A stretch of 64,000 nucleotides of DNA. Origin: a bacterium (GTDB lineage: Bacteria > Verrucomicrobiota > Kiritimatiellia > CAIKKV01 > CAITUY01). The stretch is from positions 62,001 through 126,000 of the forward strand of contig JBAWZF010000004.1 of NCBI GenBank assembly GCA_037143175.1, read 5' to 3'. Below, piece after piece: positions 1 through 7,300 of this stretch. The translations under genes and the position numbers were made by a program. How positions within the stretch are numbered: the first letter of the stretch is position 1; each line of letters opens with the position of its first letter. The notes beneath the pieces are model-generated. The model was not told the DNA's origin. It was given only the letters and a program-made list of their open reading frames with translations, and searched no databases.

Positions 1-993
1 AATGCGGGCCTCGGCTGAAGTGCCAGGGGGGACTATTTTACCGCGGGATGTGAAATCGCCATAGGCGACCCTGTAGGTTTTTTGCCCCTCTGTCTGGATT
101 ACATTCCTGAGGGCTTCAATCTGGCCTGTGAACCATACTGGCTGAAGGCCGCCATAGGAGGTCAGGCGTGCCTTATACGGCTGGCCGACGGCAATGCGGG
201 CAGCGTAGCGCTCCGGAATCCGTAGTTTCATGACTTGCCGGTCTCCGCCGAAGATCTCGTACATGATATTTTCAGGACGCATGAGTTCCCCAACCACAAA
301 CTCATAGCGCAGCGCCTGTCCGGATACCGGTGCGCGAATGGTCTTCAGGCTTATCCGCGCAGCAGCACGTGCAAGGGCATCACGCCTGGCCTTGATTTCC
401 TGTCGTCGTGCGGCAAGCTCCTGTTCGCTAACAGTTTGATCCTTTTTCAACAACGATTCCAGCTCGGCTTCGGCCAGCTTTCCGGCCAGCATGGTATCCT
501 CCATGGCGCTGCCAGCCAAAAGTCCCTTTTCAAGTAATTCCTGCGCCCGGGTAAGCTTGGCACTGGTATTCTGGACGCGCAAACGGGCAATGGCAATCAG
601 TTCCTGATGGCGGCGCTTTTCTTCAACGATTTCGGCCTGTCGTCGAGCCAGTTCGGACTCGGTCTGGAGTACACGGCTTTGCGCTTCTTCGACGGCAGCC
701 TGTTCTTCGGTCATGTCGAGATAAGCGAGGACCTGTCCTTGTGTTACGGAGGATCCGGTTTTAATCAGAATTTCTGCGATCGTGCCGACGGTAGCCGGAC
801 GAACTTCTGCATAGTTTTCGGTGGTGACATACCCATTGGCCAGAAAACTACGTTCGAGTTGGATCAGAAACCCTGCCGCCGTCACGATCGCGATGGTTGA
901 CAGAGTGAAGAGCAGGCGACGGAACCGTCGACGTTGGCGCAGTGGCGCGGATGTCGGCGCGGGTTCCCCGGTTGTGGTGCGGTATTCTCCCAT
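1..993 (-). CDS. HlyD-family periplasmic adaptor (partial, C-terminus outside window)
   Basis: Membrane-fusion (periplasmic adaptor) protein of a tripartite efflux or secretion system, expected to bridge an inner-membrane pump and the TolC-like channel encoded just upstream. The frame reads from ATG at 993 to the window edge without a stop (331 codons). It has a basic N-terminus with one membrane anchor at about residues 25-43, and then a biotinyl-lipoyl half ('VRPATVGTIAEILIKTGSSV'). A long helical hairpin rich in Glu, Ala and Arg fills about residues 85-190. The second lipoyl half ('IRAPVSGQ') and the start of the beta-barrel follow. The gene starts 6 bp after the stop of the Cys-rich gene, so the three minus-strand genes form an operon. 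The pump (ABC, RND or MFS) is not in the window and the substrate is unknown. Family assignment is firm. Confidence 0.9.
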   Translation of the reverse strand, partial: MGEYRTTTGEPAPTSAPLRQRRRFRRLLFTLSTIAIVTAAGFLIQLERSFLANGYVTTENYAEVRPATVGTIAEILIKTGSSVTQGQVLAYLDMTEEQAAVEEAQSRVLQTESELARRQAEIVEEKRRHQELIAIARLRVQNTSAKLTRAQELLEKGLLAGSAMEDTMLAGKLAEAELESLLKKDQTVSEQELAARRQEIKARRDALARAAARISLKTIRAPVSGQALRYEFVVGELMRPENIMYEIFGGDRQVMKLRIPERYAARIAVGQPYKARLTSYGGLQPVWFTGQIEALRNVIQTEGQKTYRVAYGDFTSRGKIVPPGTSAEARI

Positions 994-999
994 AAATTT

Positions 1000-1545
1000 T
1001 CAGACTTTCTCCGGTGTGTCGGCGGCTTGCGAGCGGGAGTCTTGCTCCTGCCCGTCGAAACCGTCAGATTCTTCGGTGTAGCGTTTCCTGCAATAGTTGC
1101 ATTCATCACAGGGCCGTTCATAGCAGTTGCGATGTACTCGAGCAGGGTACATCCTGCGAAAAGCTTCGTAGCATTCATCGCAACAGAAGCAGTGGCGCTC
1201 CTGGAACGAGCCCAGTGCGATATGAACCAGATGGAAGCCATCCTGTTTGGGGCGGCAAGGGGTGTCGCACCAGGCACAAGGGCGTTCGGTATTCTCAATA
1301 ATGTTGTCTCCACATGAGGGACAACGGCCCACTTTGACAAACTGAACGTGGTCGGGCAGTTCCCCAGCAGGGAGTAAGAGCTCTTCACTGCGCTGGGTCT
1401 CACTGGCACCCGCGGCGGGCAGGCCATCAGAAGCGCGTCTTTTGTGCTGAATCTCGGGTAGGATTTGTTTCTCCATGGCGACTTCCAGGTCTTCTGGTTT
1501 GTCGTCACCCAATCCGAACATATCCATAATTTTACTAATGCCCAC
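1000..1545 (-). CDS. Small Cys-rich (zinc-ribbon-like) protein between TolC and HlyD genes
   Basis: I do not recognise a named family. The GTG at 1545 is chosen because GGAGG lies 8 bases before it; it gives 181 aa and overlaps the end of the tolC-like gene by 11 bases, implying translational coupling. The N-terminus is acidic and soluble ('MDMFGLGDDKPEDLE'). About residues 85-165 hold 13 cysteines in CxxC-type pairs (CPSC, CAWCDTPC, CFCCDEC, CDECNYC) with scattered His, which resembles several zinc knuckles. No signal peptide or membrane segment is visible, so it is probably cytoplasmic. Its place between the outer-membrane factor and the adaptor suggests a role in assembly or regulation of that exporter, or in metal sensing; this is inference. 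Longer upstream starts run through the tolC coding region and lack a ribosome site. Confidence 0.75.
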   Translation of the reverse strand: MGISKIMDMFGLGDDKPEDLEVAMEKQILPEIQHKRRASDGLPAAGASETQRSEELLLPAGELPDHVQFVKVGRCPSCGDNIIENTERPCAWCDTPCRPKQDGFHLVHIALGSFQERHCFCCDECYEAFRRMYPARVHRNCYERPCDECNYCRKRYTEESDGFDGQEQDSRSQAADTPEKV

Positions 1546-3019
1546 CGGGGGTACCTCCAAGGGGCGGTAACTCTGCCGCCAGATTGTTGTCAGGTTGATA
1601 ACCGGTTGCGAACATGAAGTCCGAATGGGCCTTAAGCAATGCGGCCACAATGGTGTTGCGGGCCCGATAGGCCTTGGTCAGGTCGTTTTGGGCGTCCAAT
1701 ACGTTGCGGCTACGTCCCTCGCCGAGCCGGAATCGCTCGGCCTCCGCTTCCAGGGTTCGGCGGGCCTGATCCACAGCGATGGTGATTTCCTTGAGCCGCT
1801 CGCCGGATCCGGTGAATTCGCGGTGGGCCGCAGCCTTGTCCGCTGATAGCCGGTTTTGCACTTCGTGGAGAACCTCGGCCAATTGTGCTTCGCGGGCACG
1901 TGCTTCGCGCAGCCGGGCGTGGGCGCCTGTCTGGCTCCAGGGCCGTGTCCAGACCAGAACGGCGGCCACGGAGGAGTCCTCGCCGCTGATACCCGCCCCG
2001 TCATTAGCCGCTGCTGAGGACGAGTCCTCGGTCGCCCAAACTCCGCGTAGGGACAGCCCCAATTCGGGGCGTAGCCGGTCAGTAAGCGTCCGGGTTTCCG
2101 CGGACGCGGCGGCCGAAAGGGCTTCAATTTCGCTGATGGCACCACGTGTAGCGAAAGATGAACTTGTGGCTGATATCTCAGGGATATGGAGGTTAGTGAT
2201 ACGGGTGATCAATGCGTTGGAATTGGTGGTTAGCAGTTCAGGGGGTGGAACGCCGAGGATCTGTTCCAGCCGCAATCGGGCCGTGTCAATGGCCTGGTTG
2301 GCGGCGTAGATCTCCTCCCGGCGGAGCGCAAGTTCAAGCCGTGCGGGGGCTAACTGGTATTCCGGCACCACTTTCAGGCGAACCAGTTCTTCAGCTTCTT
2401 TCAAGAGCTGTTGAGAACGATCGGTGGCGGACTCCGAGGTGGCGGCATTCGCAATTTCCACCAGATAAGTTAGATAGGCCTGTTCAACAGCATGCCGGAC
2501 TGCCTGGCGTGTCTCTAACAGGCGGGCCTCGGCGGCAGCTTGAAGTTCCTTTTGGCGTGCCTGGCTTTGGCGCCAGAGGCTGAACCCGCGGTCCTGAAGT
2601 AACGGGATGCGAATTTGTGCCCCGACGAGAGTCCGGTACCCTGAATCAAGGCCTGCTATGGGATTGATTAAGTACTGCTCCGAGGCGCCAATCCCCGCGT
2701 AGATGCCTGGCCGAAAGGGAACTTCTACGGCGGCCGCCGCACCGTAAGCGTCGGCGGCCGGGATTCCTGCCGGTGACGCTAATAAGGGGGCCGCGGCGTT
2801 ACCGGATAACCGGCCTGCTGTGGCCGTGGTTTTCGGGTCGAGAAATTCGGCGGTTGCGGCACAGGCAGCTTCTGCCTGCCGGGATCCTTCCCTGGCTGCC
2901 TGAAGGGTGGGACTGTTGCTGAAGGCAAGACTGACGAGTTCATCCAGTTCATCGGCGCGGCAGGCCGCATATGAAAGAACGATCACGCAAAGGGTAAACC
3001 CTAGTAATATAACTCTCAT
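1535..3019 (-). CDS. TolC-like outer membrane efflux protein
   Basis: Outer-membrane channel/tunnel protein of the TolC (OEP) family, 494 aa from ATG at 3019. A TTG at 3028 is also in frame, but GAGG lies 10 bases before the ATG and only 2 before the TTG. The N-terminal signal peptide 'MRVILLGFTLCVIVLSYAACRA' is followed by the usual first-helix pattern 'LDELVSLAFSNSPTLQAARE'. There are two long helical repeats rich in Ala, Glu and Arg, with a second OEP-type segment near 'ARLREARAREAQLAEVLHEV' and a C-terminal 'LRGVW...'-type strand region before it. Length fits the family. It is first in a minus-strand operon with the Cys-rich protein and the HlyD adaptor. An Ala-Ala-Cys near the signal peptide end could be a weak lipobox, but cleavage after 'CRA' is equally plausible. 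Confidence 0.9.
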   Translation of the reverse strand: MRVILLGFTLCVIVLSYAACRADELDELVSLAFSNSPTLQAAREGSRQAEAACAATAEFLDPKTTATAGRLSGNAAAPLLASPAGIPAADAYGAAAAVEVPFRPGIYAGIGASEQYLINPIAGLDSGYRTLVGAQIRIPLLQDRGFSLWRQSQARQKELQAAAEARLLETRQAVRHAVEQAYLTYLVEIANAATSESATDRSQQLLKEAEELVRLKVVPEYQLAPARLELALRREEIYAANQAIDTARLRLEQILGVPPPELLTTNSNALITRITNLHIPEISATSSSFATRGAISEIEALSAAASAETRTLTDRLRPELGLSLRGVWATEDSSSAAANDGAGISGEDSSVAAVLVWTRPWSQTGAHARLREARAREAQLAEVLHEVQNRLSADKAAAHREFTGSGERLKEITIAVDQARRTLEAEAERFRLGEGRSRNVLDAQNDLTKAYRARNTIVAALLKAHSDFMFATGYQPDNNLAAELPPLGGTPGGH

Positions 3020-3358
3020 ACAGGCCAAACCTCAAACACAATGCCGATGCATTGATAACAAAGAATCCTTATGAATGGACACATGCCCATGAGGGCTAGC
3101 CTGAAAAAGCGCTTTCATAGGGGGATATGTTGGTGGATTGGGGGCGGGAGGTCAAGTGAGATGATGAAGTTTTCAATTGATTGGATTTCAGGAATATCGG
3201 GTCTAAATAGGCGCGAACCTGTGTTAATATACAAGTACTAAGCTAATTAAAACTAAATACTTCTTGATGTTTTAGATGTTATAAGTTAATACGCAGTCAT
3301 ATTAAAAGATAGCTAATCTAAGTAAGATTAAGGATAAAGCGAAGGGAGGTATGGGGTC
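3020..3358. other. AT-rich divergent intergenic region
   Basis: Separates the minus-strand tolC operon from the plus-strand RHS locus, so promoters for both should lie here. From about 3165 to 3340 it is strikingly AT-rich compared with its flanks. A possible extended -10 element (TGTTAATAT, near 3222) faces the RHS side, but no convincing -35 accompanies it. The ribosome site of the first RHS-locus gene (GGGAGG, about 3344-3349) is at its right end. No ORF, RNA gene or clear terminator was seen. Confidence 0.5.
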
Positions 3359-4075
3359 GTGAGCCGTAAATCAGCGTCAGTAATGGTGTTGTGCCCACTA
3401 ATGGCTTTTTATTTAGCCGGTGCGAATTTAGTGGCAGGAGATCGCCCGGGTGCCGCTGATTCTAATATTGTTATATCCATTACTAAACACTTTAGCTCGG
3501 GGTTGGAACTGCAGATTGATTATCCCTCTGTATTTTCGAACACACTGGATATCTATGTGTCCACCAATCTGCAGGAGGGAGGATGGGGACTTCGAGATAC
3601 AAATCTTCCAACTCTGGGGAGCAATACCCTGACGTGGCTGGATTCGGATATGACTCCATCCGTCCAGCGTTTTTATCGTGTTGGAAACGCCGATTTAGAC
3701 ACAGATCAGGATGGACTCGCCGATGCCCGTGAAATCCTGATTCATCAAACGGATCCGTTGAAGTTTGATTCAGATTCAGATGGTGTCCCTGATGGGATGG
3801 AGATTCAACGCGGTACCGATCCGGGGTTTGACGGTTCCTCCGAGATCACCCTCTATGTTGATTCTGATGCGGGCTCAGATGGTTTTGATGGTCGTTCTCC
3901 GGATGTTGTGGCGGGGCATGGTCCGAAACACTCGCTCGGTGCGGCCTCGGGAGTGAGCTATCCGCATGATGTGATTCAGTTGAGAGGCATCGCGGTATTT
4001 CATGAGCCATCGCTGTGTATTGGGGCCAGAGATGTGACGCTGCGGCCGATGGGTGCCGTGTGGGTTCAGCCATAA
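3359..4075 (+). CDS. Secreted TSP3-repeat protein with a beta-helix-type start at its C-terminus
   Basis: 238 aa from GTG at 3359; GGGAGG stands 9 bases before it and the nearby ATG runs into a stop at once. A signal peptide covers about residues 1-27. Residues 40-115 are a beta-rich domain ('YVSTNLQEGGWGLRDTNLP'). Residues 118-160 hold two thrombospondin type-3/EF-hand-like Asp motifs ('DLDTDQDGLADAREI', 'DSDSDGVPDGMEI'), expected to bind calcium. The last 75 residues ('LYVDSDAGSDGFDGRSP...VIQLRG') look like the opening of a right-handed beta-helix/pectate-lyase-like domain, which then stops. The protein is therefore probably a truncated relative of a longer surface protein. It starts the RHS locus, 21 bp before the next gene. 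Function unknown; probably extracellular. Confidence 0.75.
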   Translation: MSRKSASVMVLCPLMAFYLAGANLVAGDRPGAADSNIVISITKHFSSGLELQIDYPSVFSNTLDIYVSTNLQEGGWGLRDTNLPTLGSNTLTWLDSDMTPSVQRFYRVGNADLDTDQDGLADAREILIHQTDPLKFDSDSDGVPDGMEIQRGTDPGFDGSSEITLYVDSDAGSDGFDGRSPDVVAGHGPKHSLGAASGVSYPHDVIQLRGIAVFHEPSLCIGARDVTLRPMGAVWVQP

Positions 4076-4096
4076 CAATAAATAAGAGGAGATTGC

Positions 4097-4360
4097 ATGA
4101 AAACGATCGTTAGTCGAGGAGTGGGATTTGCCTTACTGGTGATGACCTGGAGTGCTGTGGCTGGTGAATTAACTGTGGATGGCAGCATGGTGGTGAAGAC
4201 CAATCTGGTCGTTAACGGCCAGTTGAGCAGTAGCACTCTGGCGTTAACCAATCTGGCTATCAGCGGGGAAGCCACCATTCAGCGAGCCGTGATCCTGCAT
4301 CTGGCGCCACAAGGCGATCTGGGAATGGGGCCCTACACAAATGGGGTGGGGGGAAGATGA
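4097..4360 (+). CDS. Small secreted protein in the RHS locus
   Basis: 87 aa, with a strong ribosome site (GAGGAG, 5 bases before ATG). The signal peptide is 'MKTIVSRGVGFALLVMTWSAVAG' (cut after Ala-Val-Ala-Gly or nearby). The mature part of about 65 residues is a run of short alternating strands ('LTVDGSMVVKTNLVVNGQ', 'LALTNLAISGEATI'). Such a pattern is common at the start of beta-helical or tail-fibre-like stalks, which here ends in a Gly-rich tail. No named family recognised. The stop overlaps the ATG of the RHS gene by 4 bases (ATGA), so it is translationally coupled to it. It might be an accessory or chaperone-like partner of the RHS protein, but that is only a guess from position. Confidence 0.7.
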   Translation: MKTIVSRGVGFALLVMTWSAVAGELTVDGSMVVKTNLVVNGQLSSSTLALTNLAISGEATIQRAVILHLAPQGDLGMGPYTNGVGGR

Positions 4361-7300
4361 AGAGAAAGATGTTTCACGCGAAGTTCCGGTATTTTTTGAT
4401 TTCGCTATCCCTGTTCCAGTTTTCTGCCATTGCGACTCCCCAGGCGGCGCCATCAGCGGTGGTGGTGAAACGGTTTTCGGAAATCCCGGTGGAGATGGCA
4501 ACGGGCGAATTCTTGCAACGCGAAAATGCGGATCTGTGGATCAAATCACGCGGGCTAACGCTGGACGTCACCCGCAATTACCGAAGTCAGCGCGAGACCA
4601 GCGGGGTGTTCGGTTACGGCTGGAACTGGAATCAGGGTGAGCATTTGGAATTTCCGGGGGATTTTGTCATTCATTACGTTACTCCGGATGGAGTTATTCC
4701 CATTATGCCGGATGTCTCCTTTACCAGTGTCTATGCGCAGGTGTGTATATCATCGCCTTCATGGGGGCAGGGCGTTAAGGCAACTGGTCTACCAGACGCG
4801 ATTGGGGGGTATGGCAATGTGGCACACTTTTACGGAGCGATTGCGTCGCTCCAGCCTCTGGTAGTTGGTGGTTGGGGATTTTCTCCACCAACAGGCCCCT
4901 CGACGATCATTCAGGTCGATTTATCCTCGATTGGTGCCACGGCGTATGACTCGGATCACCCGCAATATGGTGTCTCTATGAAACTTTCAGCGGGCGGCTC
5001 CAATTCCGTTACTTGGGGCCACAAGGCGTATGACTTTGATTATGTGAATATCACAGGCGACCGGGCTTCATGGACATGGGCGGATGTCAATGCGGTGCAG
5101 GCTAAGCTGGAACTGGGCTCCTACACTCAAAATACGGCCATGGATGTGATTGTGGACACCTTTCATCTCGGCGTGACTTACACCAAAAACTCGAGCGGCC
5201 AGTATAAGTATCTTCCCGGCACCACATTTGAGCTAGTTCAAACCAATAATGAGTATTGGATCAACAACAAGAACGGGACCCGGTTGGCCTTTGCTCATGA
5301 CGGGAAATTACTTCGCAAAACTGATGCCAATGGAAATGTACTGACATTTCATTACGATGTTTCAGGACGGTTAAGTCGCGTCGCAGATGCCTTGAAGCAG
5401 TCCATTACCTTCAGCTATGAAAATGGACTTCAGGGTGCCCGGATTGTCCGGCTTGAAGATCATCTGGGGCGCTCCGTAGGCTATGCCTATCTTGGAGAAA
5501 ACCTGGTGGCCGTGACCAATGTGCTTGGGGATGTCACGCGGTATGCCTATGACGATTCTCAATCTCAGGAGGAACTGCGCCACAATCTTGTTGGCCGGAC
5601 TGATCCCGAGGGGCATTCAGTCAGGATCGCTTATTACACCACCAATAGTACGCCGGATCGGGTATGCGGGTATTGGGATGGTGAAATGGCTGAAGGGCGA
5701 TCCAACGAGGTGGATTACCTCTACCTGAAAGGAACAACCTATTCCTGGCGACCCGGCTCTAAAAGCATTCAAGGCGTCGTCTATAACAGTTCCAACGATA
5801 TCAGTCAGGTTTACATCCGGGAGGGCGAGCTGACCTATCGTGAAAGTGATGGAATCAATCTCGTGGCCCAGCATTCCGCGGAACACGTCAGCTCAGTCAA
5901 CACAGCCGTTTGGCAGAATATTGAAAGTGCGCTTGGCGATACGAATGGAGTGATGGCTTATAATCCGGGACTGAGCACGAACAGCGCCCTGGATGTTTCA
6001 GGCTGGGGATTTGCGGTGCCAGGCTTGAGCAATGACATTGTCCAGGTCATTTTGTCGGTACGGGGGATGGCGACCAATACCGTTTCACTGTCGGCTGTCG
6101 GCATCGCTTCCACCAATTGGCTGGCAACGAATAGTAACTGGGTGGCCCTTGATATCAGTCGGGCGAAATCAAAGTGGACGTGGGAGGATGTCAGTAACCT
6201 GACCGCGCGGATAACATTACCGGCAGGCACTACCAATCCTGTGCCGGTCTGGCTAGATGGATTTAGTTTGAAAGTCGCTTATCGCCATTTTGATCCCGGG
6301 CGTGATCCGCTGGATCTGCTTTATTTCTATGATCTTGCTCACAATATGGTGTCGAGTGACCGTGGCGGTTGTGCTCATCAGTTTTCCTATGATGCCCGTG
6401 GAAATCTGGTGTCCTGGACTGATTCTGAAAATAACATCCGGCGTTATGAATATGATCCAATTTCCAATAAGCCGGTTCGCACCTGGGACCCATTGGGGCG
6501 GGTGACCTCGATGGAATATGATCAGGCGGGACGTTTGATCAGGACGACAGATGCGGCGGGTAATTCGTCGACCATGGCTTATGACGGCTATGGGAACGTG
6601 ATCCGGACAAAGGATACCGCCGGGGCTGTGGAGGAGACCCTATATGATGCACATGGATTGAATGTGGTTAGGAGGCGAAACCGTCGGGGATTTGAAACTG
6701 GTTATGATTATGATTCATTGGGGAATTGCATTCGTGTCACGGCCCCTGATGGAGGGCGAAGACATGCCGTGTTTAATGCTGGAGGGTTGAAGCTTTCCGA
6801 GCGAGATGAAGCCGGTATTGAAACCCGGTTTGAATATGACCGCAATGGGCAACCAACCAACATCGTGAGCGCCGCGGGAACTTTGGAGGAAACAGCTGAG
6901 GGACGGCAGCTGGATGGGCGCGGGCTTGAAGTGAATCGTCGGGATCCTCTCGGGCACCAGGAATTTATCGAATACGATGCGGATGGACGGCCCATTTGTC
7001 GGATCGACCGGTTGGGGGGCCAGACTCTGACGGAATATGATGAGAATGGAAATCCATGGCGACTGACCGATGCCGTGGGGCAAACGCGTGAAACCATCCG
7101 TGATGAGCGGGGCAACATCTTGGCCGACCTGGATCGGCGAGGGTGTGCGGCCTCCTTTACATATGATCGTAATAACAACCCGGTGTTTATTGTCGATAAG
7201 AGCGGGAACCGGATAACGATGGATTATGATGCCAATGGAAACAAAATATCCGAGATCTATCAGTGGGCCGGTTATCCGGGTTGTCCTGAATCGGATAGGC

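Noticed and set aside
555-575. TTGGCACTGGTATTCTGG as a sigma-54 promoter
   Set aside because: The -12 GC is absent at the required spacing and it lies inside the hlyD coding region.
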